This document shows positions 1 through 11,336 of a stretch of 64,000 nt of DNA, piece by piece; within the stretch, counting starts at the first letter, position 1, and every line of letters begins with the position of its first letter. The position numbers and the translations under genes are program-made. This DNA is from Aegilops tauschii subsp. strangulata (Eukaryota > Streptophyta > Magnoliopsida > Poales > Poaceae). The stretch spans positions 376,193,792-376,257,791 of the forward strand of contig NC_053035.3 in assembly GCF_002575655.3 (NCBI RefSeq), given 5' to 3'. A model generated the notes under the pieces. It ran no database searches. It was given only the letters and a program-made list of their open reading frames with translations, and was not told the DNA's origin.

Positions 1-2591
1 GAGCAGGTTGAGGCTGCTACCACCGTCCATTAGGACTCGTGTCAGGTGAAATCCGTCAATGATTGGGTCGAGGACCAGTGCGGCTGAACCGCCATGGCGG
101 ATGCTGGTTGGATGATCTCAGCGATCGAAGGTGATCAGGAACGACGACCACGGATTGAATTTTGGGGCGACTGGCTCTACCGCGTAGACGTCCCTAAGTG
201 CTCGCTTATGCTCCCTTTTGGGGATGTGTGTAGCGTATATCATATTCACCGTTTTGACTTGAGGGGGAAATTTCTTTTGCCCCCCAGTGCTCGGCTGCCG
301 GGGCTCCTCGTCATCGTCCTCGCTCTGCGATTCCCCTTCCTTGTTTTTGCTGTTTACCTTGCTGGTTTGTTTAAAGACCCGGCAATCTCTGCTAGTATAG
401 TTTGCCGGCTTGTCTGGGGTGCCATGTATCTGGCAAGGATGATCGAGTATGCGGTCCAAGCTGGATGGTCCTCTGCTGCTCCTTTTATAGGGCTTCTTGC
501 GTTGGCCGGACTTGGAGCCACTGAATCCGGTGTGAACTATTGTGTCATCGGTGTTATCGCCATTGCTTCGGCGTTTGTGTCTGTTGCGCCGGAGCTTGCC
601 GGTGCTGTTTTTGGCCTCGGAGGGGCCTGTGTCGTTGGCTGTGTTTGTACTGCGAGCCAGCCAACTATCGTCTCCCGCGCAAAAGCGGGTCATAAGTGCC
701 GTGAGGGCTGTCATGGACCTCGGTTTTTCCTGGCCGAGGTGGCGGGCGAGCCATTCATCCCGGATGCTATGCTTAAAGGCCGCTAGGGCTTCGGCATCCG
801 GACAGTCAACGATCTGGTTCTTTTTGGTCAGGAATCTAGTCCAGAATTTTCTGGCTGATTCTCCAGGTTGTTGAACTATGTGGCTTAGGTCATCGGCATC
901 TGGTGACTGGACATAAGTTCCTTGGAAGTTATCAAGGAAAGCCTCTTCCAAGTCCTCCCACCTGCCGATGGAATTCTCAGGCAGGCTATTTAACCAGTGT
1001 CGAGCTGGTCCTTTGAGCTTTAATGGGCGGTATTTGATAGCGTGGAGGTCGTCTCCTCGGGCCATGTGGATGTGGAGGATAAAATCTTCGATCCATACTG
1101 CGGGATCGGTTGTTCCGTCGTATGATTCAATATTGACGGGCTTGAGCCCCTTGGGGAATTCGTGATCCAGCACCTCGTCTTTGAAGCAGAGAGGGTGTGC
1201 GGCGCCTCTATAGCGGGCCGCATCGCGGCGTAGCTCTGATGGAGTCCGTCTGCGGCATTCAGCCCGGGCATGGTTATGTTTGTCACGTCCGAATAGGTAG
1301 CCGTCATCGTGCCTCGAGGCATGTCCTCGCGATCTGTAGATCGATCTTGTATGTCCTGCTCTACTGTCCAGGGTCTGCCGGAGGTCGTACGTGTGACCCC
1401 GAACTCTTCCATCTCTATTTTTACGGGGCAGTGGGGCAGGCTGCTGTTCGGCCTGAGTTGCCGCTTTATCCCGACCGCGGGGTGGCCGGTCGGCCGCCCT
1501 GTCTCGACCACGTGGTGGTCGTTCCGCATTACGCGGGGGAGATGTGTGCTCCGGTGCCTCCTCATTGAATTGAGGTAGCAGTCTGCGTTTCGAGTAGCTC
1601 TTGGCTGGGCGCTTGAGGCCGTATTCTTCGGCTGTCAGGAAGTCAGTCCATCTGTAGACGAGCAGATCTTGTTCAGCTTGAAGCTGCTGCTATTTCTTTT
1701 TTAGGCTCCTTGAAGTGGCTATGAGCTGAAGCTTGAAGCGCTCCTGCTCCAGAGGATCCTCAGGCACGATGAAGTCTTCGTTGCCGAGGCTTGTCTCCTC
1801 CTCGGAGGGTGGACAGTAACTATCGTCCTCCGAGTCATCTTCCATGGCCTGTTCATCAGGGTTGTATTGCCTGTTGTCATGTTCCTCCTGTTCGGATGTA
1901 GCTCCGACAGGGTCTTCGTTGTTTTCGGCGTCGCCCGGAGTACTATTTCTCCAGTGCCAGTGTTGCTATCTTTTGAGTGACGAGGCTTAGAGCGGCGTTT
2001 GGGGCGCCAGCGCTTGGACTGCGTCTCAGAGGGTTTATTCGCGTCTGGCTCTTCTTTGTCATCGCCAGATCCTTTAGGTGTATCAACCATGTACACGTCG
2101 CACGAAGAGGTGGCCGTCCAACGTCCAGTAAATGGCGGGTCTTGGCCTTGCTCCTTGTCGGCATTGTCGTCCATATCGTCGATGTCTTCGGAGCCATAGT
2201 CAAGCACGTCGGTTAAGTCATCGACGGTGGCTATGAAGTGGGTGGCGGGTGGGAAGCAAAATTCCTCGTCATCCGCCTCTAGCTCGAACCGAACATATTT
2301 CGGCTGTGAGTCTTCCTCCAAGGACAAGTTCGTTAAATAGTTTAGTACGTCACCCAAAGGTGAATGCTGGAAGATGTCTGCGGCGTTAAATTCGAAAATC
2401 GATAACCGATCCAGCTCGGTGTCCGCAGGCGCACCTGATCCGGAACGTATAGCCGGAGACGAGTCTGGAGTTCCATTGACGCAAACATTGCAGGATGTCA
2501 AGTCCGTGTGCGGCTCCAACGCCGCGGACTTTGTGGCCTCGGAGGGCACGATCTGCTTCGGTTCTGAAGCCGTTGCAGCAACAGGATCCAT
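1..2591 (-). pseudogene. gag: gag and start of protease of element A, disrupted
   Basis: The reading frame starts at an ATG at 2589-2591 with an acidic N-terminal region. It changes frame near 1940, has a stop near 1690, and continues as a gag core (about 1173-120) with conserved motifs such as HEFPKGLKPVNIESYDGTTD and RHWLNSLPENSIGRW. A zinc-knuckle-like C-x2-H...C motif follows near 420-370, with Tyr where the related element D has His. A stop after the motif FLITFDR (about 118) precedes the aspartic protease, whose DGGSS motif is at the window edge. Gag would form the virus-like particle. The frameshift and stops make this copy defective. Confidence 0.8.
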
Positions 2592-2917
2592 CTCCTAGAC
2601 GTAATCCGATAACAGATATAAGTCATGTTCATCGGGACGAGGGAGAGCGATCGCTGCGGTTTCAAACCCATTGAAGATCGAGTCTCCACGGGTATCCGCG
2701 GCGTAGTTCAAGCTTCCAAATCTGACCTGGTGGCTAGGGGCGTAGCTATCGATCTGCTCCAGACGGCCAAGCGAGTTGGCCCGCAGTACGAAGCCGCCGA
2801 ACACAAAGATTTGTCTAGGGAGGAAGGTTTTTCCCTGGACGATGCCATTACTGACGATCTAAGGGGCCATCGAATCCTTTGCCGATGGCACCGTGGAACT
2901 CTCAATGAAAGCACCAA

Positions 2918-3400
2918 TGTCGGTGTCAAAACCGGCAGATCTCGGGTAGGGGGTCCTGAACTGTGCATCTAGGATCAATGGTAACAAGAGACGGGGGACA
3001 CGATGTTTACCCAGGTTCGGGCCCTCTCTATGGAGGTAATACCCTAGTTCCTGCTTGATTTATCTTGATGAATATGAGTGTTACAAGAGTTGATCTACCA
3101 CGAGATCGTAATGGCTAAACCCTAGAAGTCTAGCCTATGTGAATATGGTAATGAGTCTCTCCCTATCCGTACTACGCTCTCCGGTTTATATAGAAACCGG
3201 AGAGATCTAGGGTTACATGGAGTCGGTTACATAAGAAGGAATATTCGTAGTTGGTTGCCTAGCTTGCCTTCCACGCCAAGGAAAGTCCAATCCGGACACG
3301 GGTATTGTCTTCGGCCTTCATATCTTCACAGCCCATCAGTCCGACCCAATGAATAACAGGCCGGACGCCCGAGGACCCCTTAGTCCAGGACTCCCTCACA
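2918..3400 (-). repeat. 5' LTR of Gypsy element A (483 bp)
   Basis: Read on the minus strand the LTR begins TGTGAGGGAGTCCTGGACTA at 3400 and ends in ACACCGACA at 2918, giving the usual TG...CA ends. The internal sequence after the LTR begins TTGGTGCTTTCATTGAGAG, where the primer-binding site should be; I did not identify the tRNA. A TATA box lies within the LTR. Confidence 0.85.
3179..3202 (-). promoter_or_regulatory. LTR TATA box of element A inside a perfect inverted repeat
   Basis: The minus strand carries TATATAAA at 3185-3192. The box sits across a 9-bp perfect inverted repeat: CTCCGGTTT at 3179-3187 pairs with AAACCGGAG at 3194-3202, with a 6-nt centre. It is the likely Pol II promoter for the element's genomic RNA, starting about 30 bp further left. 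Confidence 0.7.
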
Positions 3401-3808
3401 TAGCACTATAAATGGAATAGAATATGATGATGGAGTTTGTGTGGAGAAGACAAAAAGGGAGAAAGTCTCACATTGACGCGGCAAATCAACGGGCTATGGA
3501 GATGCCCATCAATTGATGTCAATGCGAGGAGTAGGGATTGCCATGCAATGGATGCACTAGAGCTATAAATGTATGAAACCTCAACAAAAGAAACTAAGTG
3601 GGTGTGCATCCAACTTGCTTGCTCACGAAGACCTAGGGCATTTGAGGAAGCCCATTGTTGGAATATACAAGCCAAGTTCTATAATGAAAAATTCCCACTA
3701 GTATATGAAAGTGACAAAATAAGAGACTCTCTATCATGAAGATCATGGTGCTACTTTGAAGCACAAGTGTGGAAAAAGGATAGTAACATTGCCCCTTCTC
3801 TCTTTTTC
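3401..3808 (-). other. Internal non-coding segment of element E
   Basis: This stretch matches 13318-13735 of element S at high identity by eye. It has no intact ORF of its own. It ends at the solo LTR inserted at 3809; TTTTC at 3804-3808 is the target duplication. Confidence 0.8.
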
Positions 3809-6800
3809 TGTCACGACCGGATTTTCAGGATAATAATTTCCCAGAAAAACGGCCTTTGTGCTCACCAGCCCTAGGATTACTGTTAGCTGATGAGGCACCA
3901 ACTTGATACAAGAATTCCAAGCAAAGTACAAAATATGTAGTACAAGACCATTGTGGCCTAGGAGTACAACACTTGGTTTCTAATGGTTGATGGCGGAAGC
4001 GGTTTGTGGTACATCTGCGTCTATGGGACTCCATTTCCCACAAGAACAGCTGACCAGGATAACTCCTATCTTCGCGAGGCTGCTGTCACCTTTACAAGGG
4101 TTCCGGGGCTGTCATCGTAATGCTATCTCCATGCGCGAAATCTGGCCAAGACAATAGCCAGGGACAAGCCAGTGAGTACGTTTGAATGTACTCGCAAACA
4201 TTAAGAACACGGGTATAATATAACAAGGGGTAATCATGCTCCGAAATAATCATGATTATACGTCTGTTCCGAAATGAACAAAAATCCGAGACGCACGCAT
4301 GCAGGTGGAATATGATCATGTAATACGGGAGTAAAAAAAATAGAATGCACTGACCGAGTGTCTGAAGTGACTCCTCGAAAGGTTGCAAATAAATTTAACA
4401 ATGCCGCAGTCGGGCGTCTGAGCGACACCACTTAAAGGGCTTATAAAGCAAAATAAATAACATACATGCCGCAGTCGGGCGTCTGAGCGACACCACAGAG
4501 AGGGCTTATAAGGGTTAAATAAATAACAAAACATGCCGCAGTCGGGCGTCTGAGCGACGCCACATAAAGGGCTTATATAAGGATAATCACAGTGAGCATC
4601 CAGGAGGTAGAACCGTCCCAAGGATACTCAATAATGCAAATAAAGTAACTGGTTAATTCATGATAATAATAATACACATGATCCTCAGATGTCACGGGTC
4701 ATAAACAATATCCTAGTATAGCCGTTTCTCCATCCGAATACCGTTACTGCGATCCAGTCTAGCCGTTCTCCATCCGAATACCGTCACTAGACTCGTCTCA
4801 GACTGTAGTCCTACCCATGGACATGGCTATCTGGATAGATATATCCTCTGCAGAGGGCGTACTCTTTACCCATGAGTAACGGATTTATTTAGCCCATCGG
4901 GACTAATTCCGCCTACGGCCTTTTAATTGAAAACACGCCTGACCTGCACACACCAGCTTAACTTACCGGTGTCTGGAATCACCCACGACACCTGCCAAGC
5001 AAAACTCTAAGTGGGGAGGCTACAACCTCGACGTAGCATGGGATCAAATTTATATTCGCGCGCTCTAAGGGGTGCCCCCCTCTCGGTCCCAACCGGAAAC
5101 ACCCATGCCCCCGGACCAGGTGGCCTGTCTACCGGAGGCCTCCGGTATCTTCCACCATGGCCTCTCTGTACGGTGTGTGCTTTGGTAAGGGGTTGACAAC
5201 TTACTGAACCGTACCCTACCTGCGGCAGGGACAAGTGGTAGTACAAAACAAGTAGGGAAAGTTACTGAACAAGACTCGACCTACAACCGACTCAGGAGGT
5301 CCAGGTATTCTCCAACAATATTACCATTAACAGATAAACTCACCACTCATCAAGCCTTACCATGCAATACCGGTCATACTCGTCTCAACGAGGAACTAGG
5401 GACAAGCTCGTGTCTACCCAAGACCACGACTTTCCCGGCTTCCTTCCGGTATGCATGAGAAGCTCACGAGGATGAACACTATCACCAGCATATCCATTAC
5501 TAACAACAAAACATCTCCAAAGTGCACTCACGCATGAGACTTTATCGTTACATAAAGATAACACATACTCCACGTCCACGTGGTGTTATAACCGTATGAA
5601 AACACCACACAAAATATTATGCCAGAGTTCAGAAATGCTTGCCTTCAAGAGTATGCAAAGGGTGCACTTTTTTGGAAGCTTTCCCTTCTCTCCAAAATCC
5701 TATTTTGAGAAATAATCAAATAACAAATAATTCAAACACAGTACAAAAAGTTGTCTCAAATATTTTTGAAATAAATCTTAAAATAAACTAGATGAAATTT
5801 GAGAGAGGTAGGAAAAAGAATCAACTCATTTGGAGTTTTATTTTAAAAGATATAGCCAGTCAAAGATCAGTCAAACTTCTGTTTTTAAATAAAACCAGAA
5901 AAGAAAACGTTTCGGGAAGATTACGCTTTCGCAGCAGAGGAGACGTACTCGGGACTTTGCGCTATCACTTAACCAGAGAAGAAGGCGCGCGGGTCACTGA
6001 CAGTGGGTCCAGAGGGCCCACTGGTCAGGTTTGACTGGTCTCCCTCTCCCTCCTTTCTCTCTGCCCGAACGGGAGCAGGGCTCCGGCGATCGCCGGCGAT
6101 GAACGGCGGCTCCTCGAGGGCACCTGAGGCCAGGGATGGATCGGCCAGACCGAGGCGGTCCTCTCGGTGGGCGCTAGGCAGGTGGGGACGGAGGAGGTCA
6201 CCGGCGGCGAGCTCCGCGGCGGACGGAGGTTCGGGAGCAAAGTGAGCTTCAGGCTATGGTGGTCCTAGGTCGAGGCTGAGTCGCTAGGCAGCTCCGCAAG
6301 GCTGTGGGGAGACTCTTGGTGGCGTTGGATGGGCGGGGGAGAGCCTGGCTGCGACGTATTGCACCGGAGTTCGGCGGCGGCCGAACTGGCCGGAGTTGGG
6401 GAAGATGGCCTCTCCCGGCCAATCCACTGCTTGGGGAGCTCTAGAGGGAAGGCTGGAGGTCGCCTGTGGTCTTGAACGAGTTCGGGGATCCTTTAAATAG
6501 GCGCTCGAGGCTGGACCGCGGCGGCTGTGGATAAGAACGCCGGCGACAGCCGTGCTGTAGCTGCAGAGCGACGTGGCGGCGACGAGCGCGTGCCGACGAG
6601 CTTTAGGATAAGCTTGAGCTGTTCATAGGGGCAGCTGGCGTGCTGGTGTGGTTTGGGCGGCGCCGTCCATGGCAGAGGCTCGCTGCCGACGCCGGCGTGC
6701 CGCCAAGAGCTCTGCCAGTGGCGCTGTAGGGTGCCAGGGGTGGCGTGGAGAGTGGGCGAGGTAGTGCGCAGTTCAGTGGGCGAGCAGGGGCCAGGGACGG

Positions 6801-7918
6801 GACGCGACGAGGGCGGCAGTGCGACGCGGCGGCTCAGTGCGCGCGCGTGCAAAACGTGCGCTCTGGGCGCGCCCAGAGCACGCACGGCACATGCTCGACG
6901 AAATGCCAGGGCGGCCTAGAGTGCGAGGGTGAGGCTGGCAATTAACAGGACTAGGATAGGGGTAGCCAGGAGTTTAGTGGACAAGGTTGTTGGGTCAGTG
7001 GATCAAGATCATAGTGCAAACTAGGAAACATGCCCAAAACTGACTGTGCACACTAAGTGTTCGACAGAATGCCAAGTGCACTTAGGCAACTCTTGGAGTG
7101 GCCAAAATCTCCAGATCAGGGTCTCTTTAGTTGTAGATGATGATGGCAAGATCATTTGGGAAAAACCAGAAACTTGCTAGTGCAAGTTTTGCAAAACTTC
7201 AGTTTTGGCCAGAAAGAACAGGGGCTCATTGCAGGCACTTAAAATCCTCCAATGGGTCCAATCTCCTGGTCTTAAGGGTTTTGCAGGGAGGACTAAAGGT
7301 AGGAAAAAGCTCAGGGGCACTAGAGCAAAATAAAATAGGGTTGCAGTACAAATCACCAAACTGGACCAAATTGAAAAAGAGGCTGATTCACTCAAGTTTT
7401 ACAAAGATCATCACTGGGTTTTTGCATAAAACTTAATTATATGCATCTACTGACATCTCCAAACATTTGGAAGAATTTTTAAAGGAATATTTAAATAGGT
7501 TGTAGTGCAAAAATGCGTACTGGACCAGATTTGAAAAGTTGATGTAGAGCTCAAAATCTCCAATGACCATAAGATATTTTTGCATTAAAGTGATGCGGAA
7601 ACATCACATGACATCCCCAAATTTTGGTGAAAATTTTAAATGCATTTACCAAAAGGTTGCAGTGCAAAAAGGGGCTCCAAAATTATGAAAGATCATTTTA
7701 AAGGCATTAAAATTTCATGGAAATTAATTATGCAAATAAATCCACTGATAAAGAATTGTTTTTATAAAAAGGGCATATAAGTCCAATAAAACTTTTGGAA
7801 AGTTCCACTTGAGGTAAAACCCATAATATCCAAAGAGTAAATCTAGACAAATGGTAAAGTTTTATTTCCTGGCAAAATTTTAATTGATAAAACAAAGTCA
7901 AAAATTTGGGGTGTCATA
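3809..7918 (-). repeat. Solo LTR of the LARD-like family (4110 bp)
   Basis: This matches the 5' LTR at 29398-33609 along its whole length, in the same orientation. The target duplication TTTTC flanks it at 3804-3808 and 7919-7923. The inner-type end is TGTCACGACCGG; the outer end reads TATGACACCC on the minus strand, where the full element has TGTGACACCC, so one terminal base has mutated. It contains three short tandem repeats (4401-4590) and a degraded TATA box (TATTTAAA on the minus strand, 6492-6499). It arose by recombination between the two LTRs of a former complete element. The many ORFs inside are not conserved coding sequence. Confidence 0.88.
4401..4590. repeat. Three tandem copies of a ~66-bp unit in the solo LTR
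   Basis: Units begin ATGCCGCAGTCGGGCGTCTG at 4401, 4466 and 4533, each followed by AGCGACACCAC or a close variant and an AT-rich spacer ending in GGGCTTATA. The homologous position of the LTR at 29398-33609 has a single copy of this unit but four copies of a neighbouring one. Confidence 0.9.
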
Positions 7919-8354
7919 TTTTCTCTCATTTTTATGGGCCTTCTCTTTTTTTATTTGGCCTTTCTTTTTTTTGAGCCTTCTCTTTTTTTGGCCTTTCTCT
8001 CTCTTTTTATTTCCTCAACGGGACAATGCTCTAATAATGTTGATCATCACACTTCTATTTATTTACAACTCAAGGATTACAACTCGATAATAGAACAAAA
8101 TATGACTCTATATGAGTGCCTCCGGTGGTGTATCGGGATGGGCAATGAATCAAGAGTGACATGTATGAAAAATTATGAATGGTGGCCTTGCCACAAATAC
8201 GATGTCAACTACATGATCATGCAAGGCAACATGACAATGATGAAGCGTGTCATAATAAACGGAACAGTGGAAAGTTGCATGGCAATATATCTCGGAATGG
8301 CTATGGAAATGCCATGATAGGTAGGTATCGTGGCTGTTTTGAGGAAGATATAAG
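7919..8354 (-). other. Internal non-coding segment of element E
   Basis: This continues the E sequence after the solo LTR and matches about 13720-14118 of element S. It is rich in T tracts at 7924-8010. Apparent ORFs here have no recognisable product. It ends with ATAAG (8350-8354), the target duplication of Copia element C. Confidence 0.8.
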
Positions 8355-9575
8355 TGAAGGAAATATGCCCTAGAGGCAATAATAAAGTTGTTATTTATAT
8401 TTCCTTATATCATGATAAATGTTTATTATTCATGCTAGAATTGTATTAACCGGAAACTTAGTACATGTGTGAATACATAGACGAACAGAGTGTCACTAGT
8501 ATGCCTCTACTTGACTAGCTTGTTGAATCAATGATGGTTAAGTTTCCTAGCCATAGACATGAGTTGTCATTTGATTAACGGGATCACATCATTATAGAAT
8601 GATGTGATTGACTTGACCCTTTTCGTTAGCTTAGCACTTGATCGTTTAGTATGTTGCTATTGCTTTCTTCATGACTTATACATGTTCCTATAACTATGAG
8701 ATTATGCAACTCCCGAATACCGGAGGAACACTTTGTATGCTACCAAACGTCACAACATAATTGGGTGATTATAAAGGTGCTCTACAGGTGTCTCCGATGG
8801 TACTTGTTGAGTTGGCATAGATCGAGATTAGGATTTGTCACTCCGATTGTCGGAGAGGTATCTCTGGGCCCTCTCGGTAATGCACATCACTATAAGCCTT
8901 GCAAGCAATGTGACTAATGAGTTAGTTGCGGGATGATGCATTACGGAACGAGTAAAGAGACTTACCGGTAACGAGATTGAACTAGGTATTGGGATACCAA
9001 CAATCGAATCTCGGGCAAGTAACATACCAATGACAAAGGGAACAACGTATGTTGTTATGCGGTTTGACCGATAAAGATCTTCGTAGAATATGTAGGAACC
9101 AATATGAGCATCCAGGTTCCGCTATTGGTTATTGACCGGAGGTGAGTCTCGGTCATGTCTACATATTTCTCGAACCCGTAGGGTCCGCACGCTTAACGTT
9201 CGGTGACGATCGGTATTATGAGTTTATGTGTTTTGATGTACCGAAGGTAGTTCGGAGTCCCGGATATGATCACGGACATGATGAGGAGTCTCGAAATGGT
9301 TGAGACATAAAGATCGATATATTGGATGACTATGTTTGGATGTCGGAATGGTCCCGGGTGAGTTTGGGCATATACCGGAGCACCGGGAGGTTACTGGAAT
9401 CCCCTGGGAGGTATATGGGCCTTATTAAGCCATAGTGGGAGAGAAGAGAGGGAGGCCTAGGAGGGGCCGCCCCCCTCCAAGCCCAATCCAAATTGGGTGG
9501 GGGGCCGGCCCCCCCTTTCCTTCCCCCTCTCTCCCCCTTCCTTCCACTCCAAGTCCAACTAGGGAAGGGGGGAAT

Positions 9576-9596
9576 CCTACTCCCGGTGGGAGTAGG
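9576..9596. repeat. Perfect inverted repeat upstream of the Copia LTR TATA box
   Basis: CCTACTCCC (9576-9584) and GGGAGTAGG (9588-9596) are perfect inverted repeats around GGT. The same motif is in the 3' LTR and, with one change, in the outer solo LTR of element D. It lies about 55 bp before the TATA box. Confidence 0.7.
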
Positions 9597-9648
9597 ACTC
9601 CCCATGGGGCGCGCAATAGGAGGGCCGGCCCTCCCCCTCCTCCACTCC

Positions 9649-9656
9649 TTTATATA
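9649..9656 (+). promoter_or_regulatory. TATA box of the Copia 5' LTR
   Basis: TTTATATA followed by CGGGGGAGGGGGCACCCC. It matches the position of the known BARE-group LTR promoter, and the genomic RNA should start about 30 bp downstream. The 3' LTR has the same box at 24923-24930. Confidence 0.7.
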
Positions 9657-10085
9657 CGGGGGAGGGGGCACCCCATAGACACACAAGTTGATCATTGATC
9701 TCTTAGCCGTGTGCGGTGCCCCCCTCCACCATAATCCACCTCGGTCATATCGTTGCAGTGCTTAGGCGAAGCCCTGCACCGGTAGCTTCATCATCACCGT
9801 CATCACGCTGTTGTGCTGATGAAGCTCTCCCTCGACACTCTGCTGGATCGTGAGTTCGTGGGACGTCACCGAGCCGAACGTGTGCAGATCGTGGAGGTGC
9901 CGTACTTTCGGTACTAGGATCGGTCGATCGTGAAGACGTACGACTACATCAACCGCGTTGCCATAACGCTTCCGCTTATGGTCTATGAGGGTACGTGGAC
10001 AACACTCTCCCCTCTCGTTGCTATGCATCATCATGATCTTGCGTGTGCGTAGGATTTTTTTTGAAATTACTACGTTCCCCAACAG

Positions 10086-10101
10086 TGGCATCCGAGCCAG
10101 G
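10086..10101 (+). promoter_or_regulatory. Degenerate primer-binding site of Copia element C
   Basis: TGGCATCCGAGCCAGG directly follows the 5' LTR. The group's functional site, complementary to initiator tRNA-Met, reads TGGTATCAGAGCC, so two positions differ. This would weaken minus-strand priming. Confidence 0.75.
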
Positions 10102-11318
10102 TTTATGCGTAGATGTTATATGCACGAGTCGAACACAAGTGAGTTGTGGGCGATAATAGTCATACAGCTTACCAGCATGTCATACTTTGATTCGGCGGTA
10201 TTGTTGGATGAAGCGGCCCGGACCGACATTACGTGTACGCTTACACGAGACTGGTTCTACCGACGTGCTTTGCACACAGGTGACTGGCGGGTGTCAGTTT
10301 CTCCAACTTTAGTTGAATCGAGTGTGGGTACGCCCGGTCCTTGTTGAAGGTTAAAACATCACATACTTGACGAAAAATCATTGTGGTTTTGATGCGTAGG
10401 TAAGAACGGTTCTTTCTCAGCCCGTAGCAGCCACGTAGAACTTGCAACAACAAAGTAGAGGACGTCTAACTTGTTTTTGCAGGGCATGTTGTGACGTGAT
10501 ATGGTCAAGACATGATGCTAAATTTTATTGTATGAGATGATCATGTTTTGTAACGGAGTTATCGGCAACTGGCAGGAGCCATATGGTTGTCGCTTTATTG
10601 TATGAAATGCAATCGCCATGTAATTGCTTTACTTTATCACTAAGCGGTAGTGATAGTCGTAGAAGCAATAGTTCGCGAGACGACAACGATGCTACGATGG
10701 AGATCAAGGTGTCGCGCCGGTGATGATGGTGATCATGACGGTGCTTTGGAGATGGAGATCAAAGACACAAGATGATGATGGCCATATCATATCACTTATA
10801 TTGATTGCATGTGATGTTTATCCATTATGCATCTTATTATGCTTAGTTCGACGGTAGCATTATAAGATGATCTCTCACTAAATTTCAAGGTACAAGTGTT
10901 CTCCCTGAGTATGCACCATTGCGAAAGTTCGTCGTGCCAAGACACCACGTGATGATCGGGTGTGATAAGCTCTACATTCACGTACAATGGGTGCAAGCCA
11001 GTTTTGCACACGCAGAATACTCGGGTTAAACTTGACGAGCCTAGGATATGCAGATATGGCCTCAGAACACTGAGACCAAAAGGTCGAGCGTGAATCATAT
11101 AGTAGATATGATCAACATAGTGATGTTCACCATTGAAAACTACTCCATCTCACGTGATGATCGGACATGGTTTAGTTGATATGGATCACGTGATCACTTA
11201 GATGATTAGAGGGATGTCTATCTAAGTGGGAGACTTAAGTAATATGATTAATTGAACTTTAATTTATCATGAACTTAGTACCTGATAGTATTTTGCATGT
11301 CTATGTTGTTGTAGATAG
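10102..11318 (+). other. Leader (5' untranslated region) of Copia element C
   Basis: About 1.2 kb lies between the primer-binding site and the gag start at 11319. BARE-group elements have a leader of this size. No conserved ORF is seen; packaging and dimerisation signals would be expected here but cannot be located by eye. Confidence 0.7.
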
Positions 11319-11336
11319 ATGGCCCGTGCTGTTGTT

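Larger units (their letters stand above)
1..3400 (-). mobile_element. Tat-lineage Gypsy LTR retrotransposon A, 5' part
   Basis: This is the 5' end of a minus-strand LTR retrotransposon that leaves the window on the left. Reading leftward it has a 483-bp 5' LTR (2918-3400), a short leader, gag (2591 to about 120) and the start of the protease (the DGGSS active-site motif is encoded at about 28-13). It interrupts the Athila-type element E, whose internal sequence resumes at 3401. The expected 5-bp target duplication on this side would be TAGCA (3401-3405), but the partner lies outside the window. The gag is of the same general type as that of element D. The assignment to the Tat lineage rests on the gag and protease character and is an inference. 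Confidence 0.85.
8355..10084 (+). repeat. 5' LTR of Copia element C (1730 bp)
   Basis: The LTR begins TGAAGGAAATATGCCCTAGA and ends GTTCCCCAACA. It closely matches the 3' LTR at 23637-25358 and the outer solo LTR in element D. It carries a TATA box at 9649-9656 and a C/T-rich tract before it. ORFs seen in the G/C-rich part (about 9330-9700) are by-products of composition. Confidence 0.93.

Noticed and set aside
94..786. Plus-strand ORF of 230 aa
   Set aside because: It is antisense to the gag of element A, which has conserved motifs on the minus strand; no family pattern on this strand.
6653..6919. Plus-strand ORF with a similar ORF at 32335-32604
   Set aside because: Both lie at the same place in two LTRs of one family; similarity reflects LTR homology. 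Frames differ by indels and there is no start context or domain.
7884..8317. ORFs in the T-rich E segment
   Set aside because: Phe/Leu-rich translation of T tracts; the related S segment has different frames.
9330..9698. Overlapping ORFs in the Copia LTR, repeated at 24739-24972
   Set aside because: C/G-rich low-complexity sequence before the TATA box; Gly/Pro-rich translations with no domain.
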